A stretch of DNA of 64,000 bases from Treponema sp. GTDB taxonomy: Bacteria > Spirochaetota > Spirochaetia > Treponematales > Treponemataceae. Below the pieces are notes generated by a model. The model saw only the letters and a list, made by a program, of their open reading frames with translations, was not told the DNA's origin and did no database searches. Shown piece by piece: positions 54,976 to 63,299 of this stretch (positions within the stretch are counted from its first letter, which is position 1; every line of letters begins with the position of its first letter). The translations under genes and the position numbers were made by a program. Location of the stretch: contig JAILCM010000304.1 of assembly GCA_024680155.1 (NCBI GenBank), positions 1 to 64,000 of the forward strand, written 5' to 3'.

Positions 54976-55812
54976 TTAAAACCAACTGGCTCGTAATATT
55001 AAAGAAAAATCTCCAGTATTTCCCCTGTTATTTTTTATGATACTAATTCCAACATTACCATCTTTTTCTATGTCGGAACTAAAATCAGTATCTTCATAAT
55101 GATATCTTTTATAAACGGTTGCTACAACATCTGCAAAATACGGAATTGTAGCATCTTCCTTAAAATCATCTAAATCAGGCTTATTTTCAATATAGCAGTT
55201 TCGTACTTTTGTAAATAAAACAACAGTAATATCAAGTTCTTTTGCAAGTTCCTTAAAATCAGACATCAACTCTTCAAGCCTTAACCAATAACTTGGATTT
55301 TTTTCATCAAGAATATCTTTTATAAATTCAAGACCATCAACAATCACCATCTGAACATGCTGCTCTTCCGTCATTTTTTGAACAGATAATTTTATTTCTT
55401 CAAAACTAGCATTTGGTTTGCAATTTATAAAAATTGGTGAATTAAAAATTTCTTCCGAGGAACTCTGAATCTTTTTAATATCCTCTATTTTGGCATTTCC
55501 CGTTTTTATTTTTTTAAGTCCAATCTGTGCCTGTAACGCAAGCAGTTTTTGTCCAAAACTTTGTTCATCAATTCCATTAACAGCTATATACCCGGCAGGA
55601 ATCTTATTTTCTATAGAGAGATTTTTTAGCAAGGATAAAATTAAGTCAGTTCCGCAAAAATCATAATCCGTTCCAAAAACGACTAAATCATCTTTACAAA
55701 AGGCAATCTCATTCCAGATAATTTTTCCATCCTGAGCTTTATTTTTATAAACCTTATCAAGATTTTCAAGCATTTTTACCAACAGATTTGAAACCGGAAC
55801 ATACTCAGACAT
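54976..55812 (-). CDS. Degenerate DnaB-like RecA-fold protein
   Basis: A 278-residue protein that reads like the C-terminal domain of DnaB helicase: 'QIGLKKIKTGNAKIEDIKKIQ', 'QMVIVDGLEFI' at the Walker B position, 'ELAKELDITVVLFTKV', 'ATIPYFADVVATVYKR' and 'ISIIKNNRGNTGDFSLIL'. The Walker A position reads 'VVFGTDYDFCGTDLIL', without the GKT/GKS lysine, and the primase-binding N-terminal domain of DnaB is missing. It is therefore unlikely to be a working ATP-driven helicase. It follows the amino-acid transporter ATPase gene by 30 nt and may share its transcript. Function unknown. Confidence 0.65.
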   Translation of the reverse strand: MSEYVPVSNLLVKMLENLDKVYKNKAQDGKIIWNEIAFCKDDLVVFGTDYDFCGTDLILSLLKNLSIENKIPAGYIAVNGIDEQSFGQKLLALQAQIGLKKIKTGNAKIEDIKKIQSSSEEIFNSPIFINCKPNASFEEIKLSVQKMTEEQHVQMVIVDGLEFIKDILDEKNPSYWLRLEELMSDFKELAKELDITVVLFTKVRNCYIENKPDLDDFKEDATIPYFADVVATVYKRYHYEDTDFSSDIEKDGNVGISIIKNNRGNTGDFSLILRASWF

Positions 55813-55842
55813 TCAGTTCTCCTTGTCTATTTATTCTTAATG

Positions 55843-56598
55843 TTAATCCTTATTAAAACGCGCCAAAAATGCCTTAGTTCGTTCATTTTGTGGATTATTA
55901 ATTACTTCTGAAGGACTGCCCTCTTCTACAATTACACCGCCATCCATAAAAATTATGTGACTCGAAATATCGCGGGCAAATGCCATTTCGTGAGTAACAA
56001 CAACCATGGTCATTTTTTCGGCAGCAAGTTCTTTTATTACAGCAAGAATTTCGCCGGTAAGTTCAGGATCAAGAGCTGAAGTTGGTTCATCAAAAAGAAG
56101 AACTTCCGGTTTTAAAGCAAGCGCACGTGCAATACTAACTCTCTGCTGCTGACCACCGCTTAATTCACAAGGATAATTTGCCGCTTTCTGTTCAAGTCCC
56201 ATTCGTCGCAAAAGTTCCATTGCAACTGCTTCAGCTTCTTCCTTTGATTTTTTTAGAACCTGCATTTGAGGAGCGGAAACATTTTTTAAAACTGAATAAT
56301 GCGGAAAAAGATTAAAATTCTGGAAAACAAGTCCACTTTTCAGGATGATTTTCTGACGGCTTTCTTTATCTGCATAAACGCCATTTTCTACCAAAGTTTC
56401 CCCGCAGATTTTTATAGTTCCGCCTGTAACAGTTTCGAGCTGACTTACACAACGCAAAATTGTAGATTTTCCAGAACCACTTGGCCCGATAATTCCAAGA
56501 ACTTCGCCTTTCTGCACATTAAACGAAATATTTTTTAAAACCTGCACACCGTCTTTAAAAGTTTTCTGCAAATTCTGTACGCTAATAATTTCTGACAT
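55843..56598 (-). CDS. Polar amino-acid ABC transporter ATP-binding protein
   Basis: A 251-residue GlnQ/HisP-type ATPase: Walker A 'GPSGSGKST', Q-loop '[11 protein letters not shown]', signature 'LSGGQQQRV', Walker B '[14 protein letters not shown]' and switch His in 'VVTHEMAFA'. It powers uptake of a polar or basic amino acid with the permease and binding protein upstream. Co-transcribed with the permease (19-nt gap); GGAGG precedes ATG 56598. Confidence 0.93.
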   Translation of the reverse strand: MSEIISVQNLQKTFKDGVQVLKNISFNVQKGEVLGIIGPSGSGKSTILRCVSQLETVTGGTIKICGETLVENGVYADKESRQKIILKSGLVFQNFNLFPHYSVLKNVSAPQMQVLKKSKEEAEAVAMELLRRMGLEQKAANYPCELSGGQQQRVSIARALALKPEVLLFDEPTSALDPELTGEILAVIKELAAEKMTMVVVTHEMAFARDISSHIIFMDGGVIVEEGSPSEVINNPQNERTKAFLARFNKD

Positions 56599-56617
56599 TT
56601 CGCAGCCTCCAACTCAA

Positions 56618-57334
56618 TTAATGATAGTATGCAAGTTTCTTTTCGGTTTTAGTGAATACAAAAGAAACAAGCCAGTTCATTACAAAATAAAAAATTCCAG
56701 CAATTAAAAGCGGAGTAAAAGAAACCATTCTATTAGAAGAACTTTTTGCGTAATACATAAGTTCCTGAACGCTCAAAATTGTAACAAGAGATGTATCTTT
56801 TACCAAAGTTATAACTTCGTTTCCCATTGCAGGAATAATTCTTTTTACAACCTGAGGAAGAACAATCTTAAAAAATGTCTGACTTGGAGTATAGCCAAGA
56901 ACTTTTGCAGCTTCGTACTGGCCGCGCGGAATAGATTCAATTCCACCACGATAAATTTCTGCAAAGTAAGCCGCATAATTTATAGAAAACGCAACAATCG
57001 CCGCAATATACGACGACCATCCGATTGTAGTCTTAAAACATTTTACAGCAATCAGCTTTGGAACAAAATAAACAATCAAAAGCTGAAGCATGAGCGGAGT
57101 TCCGCGGATTATTAATAGAAAAACATTTGTAATTTTTGAAACGACTTTTACCTTTGACATTCGCCCGAACGCAACAATAAGTGCAAGCGGAATTGAAAAA
57201 ATAAGAGTAAAAAAGAAAATACTTAAAGTTGTAATTGACCCTGTAAGCATTGCATAAAGCATATCAAAATAATCAGAAATGGCTTTTGGGTCGGCGTGAA
57301 ATGTGTTTGAAAAAAAAGTAACTACTGTATCCAT
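56618..57334 (-). CDS. Polar amino-acid ABC transporter permease
   Basis: A 238-residue HisM/GlnP-type permease with about 4-5 membrane segments and the family pattern 'LIIRGTPLMLQLLIVYFV', 'AAYFAEIYRGGIESIPRGQYEAAKVLGYTPSQTF' (in parts) and 'NEVITLVKDTSLVTILSV'. Only one permease gene is present, so the channel is probably a homodimer. Its start has no good ribosome site and lies just after the candidate RNA element at 57345-57545, so its expression may depend on that structure. Confidence 0.92.
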   Translation of the reverse strand: MDTVVTFFSNTFHADPKAISDYFDMLYAMLTGSITTLSIFFFTLIFSIPLALIVAFGRMSKVKVVSKITNVFLLIIRGTPLMLQLLIVYFVPKLIAVKCFKTTIGWSSYIAAIVAFSINYAAYFAEIYRGGIESIPRGQYEAAKVLGYTPSQTFFKIVLPQVVKRIIPAMGNEVITLVKDTSLVTILSVQELMYYAKSSSNRMVSFTPLLIAGIFYFVMNWLVSFVFTKTEKKLAYYH

Positions 57335-57344
57335 AACTTAAACT

Positions 57345-57545
57345 TATTAAAAATTGACTCTCGGTCACTTAGAGTCGTTCGAAATCGAGCAATATTGCAC
57401 TATACGCTGTTTACTGCAATGGAACTTATTTAACAGGTCGCTCACGCGACGTCAGCAAACAGAGTATTTTCGTCCCCCTCTAAGTTCCCTACCGTCAATC
57501 TTTTCTAACAATATCTTTAATACCGAATACCAACGGTCAACAGAT
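57345..57545 (-). ncRNA. Candidate structured RNA (pseudoknot with terminator-like hairpin)
   Basis: This gene-free stretch between the binding-protein and permease genes folds well on the minus strand. GGAACTTA (57488-57481) pairs with TAAGTTCC (57428-57421). CTGTTTGCTG (57462-57453) pairs with CAGTAAACAG (57416-57407) through one G-U. The order makes these two helices cross, forming a pseudoknot. Between them is GTCGC-GTGA-GCGAC (57450-57437), a GNRA-capped hairpin. At the 3' end GACTCT-N9-AGAGTC (57376-57356) precedes AATTTTT. ACTTAGAG (57485-57478) can alternatively pair with CTCTAAGT (57374-57367), which would break both the pseudoknot and the hairpin, as in a riboswitch. The GNRA loop and G-U pair exist only on the minus strand. 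I recognise no known class. Confidence 0.5.
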
Positions 57546-57572
57546 ACTGTTTTTTTTCAGTAATAAACCGGC

Positions 57573-58352
57573 TTATTTACCGATTACGCTGATATCTGAA
57601 CCAAACCACTTTGTTGAAATTTTTGCAACTGTTCCGTCGGCAGCCATTTCTTCAAGAGTCTTCTGAACATCATCACGAAGTTTTGCACCTTTTTCATCCT
57701 TGCGAAAACCAATTCCATAAGCTTCTTTTGCAAGAGATTCTTCTACAACAGAAAAAGGCTTTTTACTTGTTGTGATTGTGTAATTTGCAACAACGCTATC
57801 CATTACAACTGCGTCAATTCCACCAACTTCCAAATCAGTAAGAGCAGTAAGGTTATCTTCATATTTTACAAGTTTTTTCAAAGAAGAAGCAAAATCTGAT
57901 TTTTCGTTGATTGCATCTTCTGCACTTGAACCAGCCTGGCATCCAACAACTTTTCCGGCAGCATCAGCCAAAGTTTTAATTCCAGAATTAGCGCGAACTA
58001 CAAGAACCTGATCGTTGTTAAGATAAGCTTTTGTAAATGACATTGCAGCAACGCGTTCGTCAGTCATTGTAAAACCATTCCAGATACAATCGATACTTCC
58101 AGAAGAAAGTTCCATTTCTTTTGCTTCCCAGTTGATTGGTTTTGCAACAAATTCAAGTCCAAGACGTTTAGAAACTTCTTTTGCAAGGTCAATATCATAA
58201 CCTACGATGTCACCATTGCTTTCTGTGTAGCCCATTGGTGGGAAAGAAGCGTCCAATCCAAGAACAAATTTTCCTTCGTTTGATTTTTTGCTACAACCAA
58301 AAATTGTAAACAAACTTGCAGCAGCAATTACTGCCAGAACAGACTTTTTCAT
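57573..58352 (-). CDS. Polar amino-acid-binding lipoprotein of the ABC transporter
   Basis: A 259-residue family 3 solute-binding protein, with a signal peptide ending in lipobox TIFGC. Family marks: 'FVLGLDASFPPMGYTESNGDIVGYDIDLAKEV' (in two parts), 'WNGFTMTDERVAAMSFTKAY' and 'AGSSAEDAI'. It should catch a basic or polar amino acid. It follows argH by 12 nt and precedes the permease by 238 nt, which contain the RNA element, so synthesis of the binding protein and of the membrane complex can differ. The link with argH suggests arginine or a related amino acid, but this is inference. Confidence 0.9.
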   Translation of the reverse strand: MKKSVLAVIAAASLFTIFGCSKKSNEGKFVLGLDASFPPMGYTESNGDIVGYDIDLAKEVSKRLGLEFVAKPINWEAKEMELSSGSIDCIWNGFTMTDERVAAMSFTKAYLNNDQVLVVRANSGIKTLADAAGKVVGCQAGSSAEDAINEKSDFASSLKKLVKYEDNLTALTDLEVGGIDAVVMDSVVANYTITTSKKPFSVVEESLAKEAYGIGFRKDEKGAKLRDDVQKTLEEMAADGTVAKISTKWFGSDISVIGK

Positions 58353-58364
58353 TTTAATACCTCT

Positions 58365-59786
58365 TTAGTCTTTTTTAATATTTTTTGCAAATTGATTTAA
58401 TGCTTCAATCTGCTCATTTACTTTTTCTTCTGCAGGACCACCCGAAGTTTTGCGGGCTTCCACACAGGCACTTACACTGATTACCGAATAAATATCATCG
58501 CCAATCAATTCTGAACAAGATTTCCATTCATCCATAGAAAGTTCTTCAAGTTCACAACCACGTTCAATTGCAATACGAACAGCCTTTGCACTAACTCCAT
58601 GAGCAGTTCTAAAAGGCATTCCTTTACGAACAAGATAATCTGCAACATCGGTAGCGTTGAGATAGCCTCCACTACATGCAGCTTCCATTTTTTCTTTGTT
58701 CCATTTTGCAGTAGCAATCATCTGAGTAAAAACTTTTATACAAGAAAGAACTGTATCACAAGAATCAAAAAGCGGTTCCTTATCTTCCTGCATATCACGG
58801 TCGTAAGCCAGAGGAAGAGCCTTCATCATTGTCATAAGTGCAAACAAATCACCATAAACTTTTCCTGTACGTCCGCGAATCAATTCCGCAAAGTCAGGAT
58901 TCTTTTTCTGCGGCATTATTGAACTACCGGTTGACCATTTTTCGCTCAAATCAATAAAACCAAATTCAGTAGTTGACCACAAAACAATTTCTTCGCAGGC
59001 ACGGCTAAGATGCATTTGAATTAAAGAAAGATTAGAAGCAGTTTCAATACAATAATCTCTATCCGAAACAGTATCCAATGAATTCTGTGTGATTCCATCA
59101 AAGCCCATCAAACTTGCTTCGTATTCGCGGTTCAAAGGAAGTCCACTACCCGCCAAAGCACAAGCTCCAATTGGAGAAATGTTAATTCGTTTTAAGGAAT
59201 CTTCCAGACGCTGCCAGTCGCGAACAAGCATCCACGCCCACGCACAAAGATGATGTGCCAAAGTTACCGGCTGAGCGTGCTGCATATGAGTAAAGCCCGG
59301 CATGTAAGTTTTTGTATTTTGAGCAGCAATTTTTGAAAGAGCGTCAATCAAAGTTAAAAGCGCATTCTGAAGTTCCGGAATAAAACGTCGCAAATAAAGT
59401 CGTTCATCCAAAGCAATCTGGTCGTTTCGACTGCGCCCTGTGTGAACTTTTTTTCCAGCCTCGCCAACACGGTCAGTCAAAGTTGCTTCCACAAAAGAAT
59501 GAATGTCTTCCGCAGAATAGTCAATTTTAAGCGCGCCAGATTCCAAATCATTTTTTATAGAATCCAAACCGCCAATAATTGCATTTTTTTCTTCTTCCGA
59601 AATCAAGCCCGCCTTTGCAAGCATTGTTACATGAGCTTTACTTCCCAAAATATCGTCAAAAGCCATGCGTTCATCAACGTAAATCGAAGTTTCAAATTCA
59701 ACAGCCTGAGCGTCGGGACCTTCTGCAAAACGTCCATGCCATAAAGCCGCGTGATTATCTTTTGTAATTGTTCCGTGTGTTGCCAT
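58365..59786 (-). CDS. argH: Argininosuccinate lyase
   Basis: A 473-residue enzyme that splits argininosuccinate to arginine and fumarate, the last step of arginine synthesis. It belongs to the fumarase/aspartase superfamily, with the signature 'GSSIMPQKKNPDFAEL', 'TDRVGEAGKKVHTGRSRNDQIALDERLYLR' (in two parts), 'PGFTHMQHAQPVTLAHHL' and 'LWHGRFAEGPDA'. It is the first gene of the operon with the amino-acid transporter; argG is not in the window. No ribosome site is present, and the promoter places transcription at the ATG. Confidence 0.95.
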   Translation of the reverse strand: MATHGTITKDNHAALWHGRFAEGPDAQAVEFETSIYVDERMAFDDILGSKAHVTMLAKAGLISEEEKNAIIGGLDSIKNDLESGALKIDYSAEDIHSFVEATLTDRVGEAGKKVHTGRSRNDQIALDERLYLRRFIPELQNALLTLIDALSKIAAQNTKTYMPGFTHMQHAQPVTLAHHLCAWAWMLVRDWQRLEDSLKRINISPIGACALAGSGLPLNREYEASLMGFDGITQNSLDTVSDRDYCIETASNLSLIQMHLSRACEEIVLWSTTEFGFIDLSEKWSTGSSIMPQKKNPDFAELIRGRTGKVYGDLFALMTMMKALPLAYDRDMQEDKEPLFDSCDTVLSCIKVFTQMIATAKWNKEKMEAACSGGYLNATDVADYLVRKGMPFRTAHGVSAKAVRIAIERGCELEELSMDEWKSCSELIGDDIYSVISVSACVEARKTSGGPAEEKVNEQIEALNQFAKNIKKD

Positions 59787-59821
59787 ATCTATATTATAGT
59801 AAAAACATGCACGATTTACAA
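59787..59821 (-). promoter_or_regulatory. argH promoter, apparently leaderless
   Basis: On the minus strand TTGTAA (59821-59816), an exact 17-bp spacer and TATAAT (59798-59793), followed after only 6 nt by the argH ATG (59786). The start site should coincide with the ATG; no Shine-Dalgarno sequence exists. Confidence 0.7.
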
Positions 59822-59858
59822 TTAGACGTATAATTTTTTAAGAAAAATAGAGCCCATC

Positions 59859-59938
59859 ATACATCCAACTCGCCTTCCAGCCTTCGCTAAACGCTCATCC
59901 GCTTACGCGGACTACGGGCTTCCACGCTCGGGGCGGCC
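59859..59938. repeat. GC-rich dispersed intergenic repeat, copy 2
   Basis: The first 20 bp (59859-59878) are identical to 46578-46597, and the end CCACGCTCGGGGCGGCC (59922-59938) matches the end of copy 1 apart from one extra G. The middle is divergent (TCGCTAAACGCTCATCCGC against CTTGCTAACGCGC). It lies between the argH promoter and the terminator of the binding-protein gene at 60003. Confidence 0.65.
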
Positions 59939-59944
59939 GTCAAC

Positions 59945-59975
59945 AAAAAAAAGGCAGACATAAACTATGCCTGCC
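59945..59975 (-). terminator. Intrinsic terminator after the first sugar-binding-protein gene
   Basis: On the minus strand GGCAGGCATAGTTTATGTCTGCC (59975-59953; one internal mismatch) is followed by a T8 run. Confidence 0.85.
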
Positions 59976-60002
59976 CAAAAGGAGTTCTATATGCCGCTAT
60001 TT

Positions 60003-61406
60003 TTATCTGTTAACGTCGTCAATAAGTCCTTGCCAAACATTTTTTGTAGCTTCAAACTCTTCTTGTGGTGTACGCCAGCCCCAGCAAATTGAGTTACACA
60101 TATCTTCCTGACTGATTCCAGGAATAAGAACGTCATAACGTGGGTTTGGATATTTTGCCATTTCTGCCAAAGTTTCATCAACAGCACGTGCATCACGGAA
60201 CCCTGCATAATAATCTTCTTTCCATGCATCAGGTCCATCATAACCAGGAACAGGAAGATTATACAATTCAACTGCTTTTGCAATTTTTTCTACAGTTGCA
60301 GCATCATAACAGCTTGGAATTACCCACATTGGAGTATCGTGAATTGTTCTGTAATTTCCACTTCCGCTTGGACCAAGAGGGAATGCAACAAATCCCCAGT
60401 CATCAGCCATTCCAGAAAGAGCTCCACCCGGCTGTGCGTTGTATTCCTGATGGCACATAAATGCAGTTTCGCCGTTTACAAATGCAGTAAAGAAATAATC
60501 CCATGCTGCACCTTCTGCCTGTGGCAACTGATAAGTCTGGTACATATGTGCAATCCAGTTGAAAGCTTCCATAGATTTGTCTGAACCAGCGTTATTAAAA
60601 TATTTTCCATTTGCATCGCGACCAATCTTGCTTCCGCCGTTTGAATCAAGTGCGTTTGCTGTAAAACATGTATAGAAAGAAGACATAGCATACTGGTCAA
60701 TTACACCGTCATTATCTGTATCGCGTGTAAGTTTTTTACACATTTCTTCAAATGTATCCCAAGTCCATTTTCTTTCTTTCTGCAAATCATAAGGATAATC
60801 AGGACTATATCCGGCTTCCTGAAGAATTCTCTTGTTAAAGAAAATTCCTTCACGTGGTTCCGAAACACCAAAGTTGAAAGCGTAGAACGAATCACCTTTT
60901 TCAAGCAATCTTACAACTGCCTGATCATAAATTGACGCATCGTGATAGTTTACGCTCTTGATTTTAGAGAGGTCATAAAAAAGTTCTGCTTTAATTCCAA
61001 CATTTGCAGAACGGCCGTCTATACAGAAAACATATTTATCTGCATCACTTGCAGAACCGGTCATACAATAATTTGCAACAAACTGTGGCTGACTTGCCCA
61101 ACCTGCTGACGCTTTTTGTACAATTTTTACTTTATAAGTATCTTGTGTCCAGTCGCGAAAAGCCTTCTGATCTTCCTGACGCTTTGAAGCAGGAGCTTTT
61201 GTTGGATCTGACCACCAGTCACCAAGAATAATACTCATTCCTTTAAAATCGTAAACTTTCTTGGTTGCAGGATCTTTCTGTTTTTCAATTTTCTTGTAAA
61301 GATCGCTAGATTTCTTATTTTTCTTTGGCGCCGCAGAAACCGCAGAAAGTGTCATAAGAACCATAATTCCAATACTCAGTGCTTTTTTAAAATTTACCTT
61401 AACCAT
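60003..61406 (-). CDS. Extracellular sugar-binding protein, tandem paralogue 1
   Basis: A 467-residue family 1 solute-binding protein. ATG 61406 is chosen because GGAGG lies just upstream; an ATG 12 nt earlier overlaps that site. A cleavable signal peptide ends ...AVSAA with a Lys-rich mature N-terminus (PKKNKKSSDLYKKIEKQKDP). A calcium-type loop 'DTDNDGVID' lies in 'LTRDTDNDGVIDQYAMSS'. The protein ends '..KNVWQGLIDDVNR', as do the two genes upstream of it. No permease or ATPase is adjacent, so its partners must be elsewhere or outside the window. It has its own promoter and terminator. Confidence 0.88.
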   Translation of the reverse strand: MVKVNFKKALSIGIMVLMTLSAVSAAPKKNKKSSDLYKKIEKQKDPATKKVYDFKGMSIILGDWWSDPTKAPASKRQEDQKAFRDWTQDTYKVKIVQKASAGWASQPQFVANYCMTGSASDADKYVFCIDGRSANVGIKAELFYDLSKIKSVNYHDASIYDQAVVRLLEKGDSFYAFNFGVSEPREGIFFNKRILQEAGYSPDYPYDLQKERKWTWDTFEEMCKKLTRDTDNDGVIDQYAMSSFYTCFTANALDSNGGSKIGRDANGKYFNNAGSDKSMEAFNWIAHMYQTYQLPQAEGAAWDYFFTAFVNGETAFMCHQEYNAQPGGALSGMADDWGFVAFPLGPSGSGNYRTIHDTPMWVIPSCYDAATVEKIAKAVELYNLPVPGYDGPDAWKEDYYAGFRDARAVDETLAEMAKYPNPRYDVLIPGISQEDMCNSICWGWRTPQEEFEATKNVWQGLIDDVNR

Positions 61407-61443
61407 TTTTTCCTCCATTAATTTTTCATGATTAATTAAGTAA

Positions 61444-61471
61444 ATTATAACACCGATTAACGTTTTGTAAA
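61444..61471 (-). promoter_or_regulatory. Promoter of sugar-binding-protein gene 1
   Basis: On the minus strand TTTACA (61471-61466), a 16-bp spacer and TATAAT (61449-61444), upstream of a leader with GGAGG. Confidence 0.6.
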
Positions 61472-61556
61472 GTTTTAAATTTATATTTTTAATATTTTTA
61501 AATTTGTTTATTAAGTAATTATTAAATTTATTTTAAGTAACAATTAAGCACATCCA

Positions 61557-61607
61557 TAAAAAAAAAGGACCTCCCTATCAGAAATAAATCCTCAAGGACA
61601 GTCCTTT
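61557..61607 (-). terminator. Intrinsic terminator after sugar-binding-protein gene 2
   Basis: On the minus strand AAAGGAC (61607-61601) pairs with GTCCTTT (61570-61564), followed by a long T-run; the 30-nt loop contains a smaller GTCCTTGAGGA-type hairpin. Confidence 0.75.
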
Positions 61608-61634
61608 CTTAAACGTATTAAACTAAGCTATAAC

Positions 61635-63026
61635 TTAGCGGTTGCAGTCGTCAATAAGACCCTGCCATACGTTCTTAGAAGCTTCGTAAGCTTCTGCTGG
61701 AGTCTGGTATCCGCCAGTAATTCCCCAAATCATATCACCCTGTGAAAGACCAGAAATAAGTGTATCAAAGCGTGGGTTTGGAGTTTTAGCCATAAGTTCG
61801 AGAGTTTCATCTACAGCACGTGAATCGCGGAATCCACCATAGTATCCTTCCTTCCAAGCATCAGGCCCGTCATAACCAGGAGCATCAATAATCCAAAGGT
61901 CTACAGCCTTAGCAATCTTGTTAGCAGTTTCTGCATTGTAGCAAGATGGGATGATACACATGTTTGTATCGTGGATAGTCTTGTAAACACCATTTCCGTG
62001 AGGTCCGAGTGGGAAGCATACAAAGCCCCAGTCATCAGCCATTGTAGAAAAACGTCCGTTTGGCTGAGCGTTGTATTCCTGGTCAGCCAAGAAACATGTT
62101 TCACCATTGATGAATGCTGTATAGAAGTAATCCCAGTTAGCACCTTCAGCCTGTGGCAACTGATATGTAGCAAACATTCTTGCAATCCAGTTCCAAGCTT
62201 CCATAGAATTTTCTGAACCAGCGTTGTTGAAGTATTTACCATTCTTATCACGACCGATGATTGAACCACCGTTTGAATCAAGAGCAGCATAAGAGAATTC
62301 TGAGTTGAAAGAAGACATAGCGTAAACATCAACTACACCATCGTTGTCTGTATCTTTCTGAACTTTCTTACAAATATCTTCGAATGATTCCCATGTCCAT
62401 TTTCCAGATTTCTGCAAATCATATGGAAGATCTGGATCCAAACCATTTTCCTGAAGAATTCTCTTGTTGAAGAACATACCATTCTTTGGTTCTGGCTTAC
62501 CCCAGTTGAATGCATAGAAAGCATCGCCTTTTGTAAGCTTCTGAACACATCCCTGATCATATTTTGGATCGTTTTTATAATCTACAGATGTGATTTTTGA
62601 CAAATCATAGAACAAACCTGCTTTTACACCAACGTTAGCAGAACGTCCGTCAATGATGAATACATAGTTTTCATCACCACCAGTAATACAGAAGTTAGAA
62701 ACGAACTGTGGCTGAGATCCCCAACCTGCAGTTGCCTTCTGGATAACTTTCATATTGTATGTTTTGTTTGTCCAGTCGCGCCATGCAAAACGATCTTCCT
62801 CTTCTTTTGTAGCAGGAGTTCTGTCTGCATCTGACCACCAGTCACCAATTATAACTTCCATTCCCTTGAAGTCATAAACCCTCTTTGTTTTTGGATCCTT
62901 CTGTTTTTCTACACTCTTGTAAGGATCCTTTTTTTTGCCTTTCTTTGGAGCAGCTGTTAAAGCGCTTACTACCATAAGAGACGCAAGTCCAACACACACA
63001 GCCTTTTTCCATGTGTTCTTAATCAT
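61635..63026 (-). CDS. Extracellular sugar-binding protein, tandem paralogue 2
   Basis: A 463-residue paralogue of the gene at 60003, similar throughout: 'VYDFKGMEVIIGDWWSD', 'AGWGSQPQFVSNFCITGG', 'FNKRILQENGLDPDLPYDLQ', 'KDTDNDGVVDVYAMSS' and the end '..KNVWQGLIDDCNR'. The signal peptide ends ...ALTAA. AGGAGG precedes ATG 63026. It has its own promoter and terminator, so each copy is an independent unit that could respond to a different sugar. Likely exported and free or loosely attached in the periplasm, as no lipobox is present. Confidence 0.88.
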   Translation of the reverse strand: MIKNTWKKAVCVGLASLMVVSALTAAPKKGKKKDPYKSVEKQKDPKTKRVYDFKGMEVIIGDWWSDADRTPATKEEEDRFAWRDWTNKTYNMKVIQKATAGWGSQPQFVSNFCITGGDENYVFIIDGRSANVGVKAGLFYDLSKITSVDYKNDPKYDQGCVQKLTKGDAFYAFNWGKPEPKNGMFFNKRILQENGLDPDLPYDLQKSGKWTWESFEDICKKVQKDTDNDGVVDVYAMSSFNSEFSYAALDSNGGSIIGRDKNGKYFNNAGSENSMEAWNWIARMFATYQLPQAEGANWDYFYTAFINGETCFLADQEYNAQPNGRFSTMADDWGFVCFPLGPHGNGVYKTIHDTNMCIIPSCYNAETANKIAKAVDLWIIDAPGYDGPDAWKEGYYGGFRDSRAVDETLELMAKTPNPRFDTLISGLSQGDMIWGITGGYQTPAEAYEASKNVWQGLIDDCNR

Positions 63027-63068
63027 TTTAGACCTCCTATTTTTATCAAAAATGACTTCTTAATAATA

Positions 63069-63089
63069 AATCAATTATACCATTGATTC
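63069..63089 (-). promoter_or_regulatory. Promoter with overlapping operator-like palindrome
   Basis: The -10 box TATAAT (plus ATTATA at 63074-63079) is inside the inverted repeat AATCAA-N8-TTGATT. A palindrome straddling a -10 box is a typical repressor site. The -35 region is weak. Confidence 0.5.
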
Positions 63090-63176
63090 CCAAATAATAA
63101 AGCATTTTTTTTAGTTTTTTTTTATAAAAAACACTGCATTTTTTGCACTTTAATAAAAAGTGCGTTTGCTTAATTT

Positions 63177-63245
63177 ATATAAAAAAAACTGACCGAACAA
63201 TAAATAATCTAACTAAAAGAAAGATTACATTAATTCGGTCAGTTT
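63177..63245 (-). terminator. Intrinsic terminator after sugar-binding-protein gene 3
   Basis: On the minus strand AACTGACCGAA (about 63243-63233) pairs with TTCGGTCAGTT (63196-63186), followed by a T-run; the loop is about 36 nt and AT-rich. Confidence 0.8.
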
Positions 63246-63299
63246 TGTTCAATTCTAAGAAAATTCTTATTTTTGAACTATAAAAACTTATAAAAAGTC

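Noticed and set aside
57540-57560. Plus-strand terminator AACAG-ATA-CTGTT followed by T's, implying a plus-strand RNA
   Set aside because: Not fully excluded, but the stem is 5 bp, no plus-strand promoter is convincing, and the GNRA loop and G-U pair fit only the minus strand.
57354-57563. Plus-strand 69-codon frame in the transporter intergenic region
   Set aside because: TTG start without a ribosome site, and it covers the strongly self-complementary RNA element.
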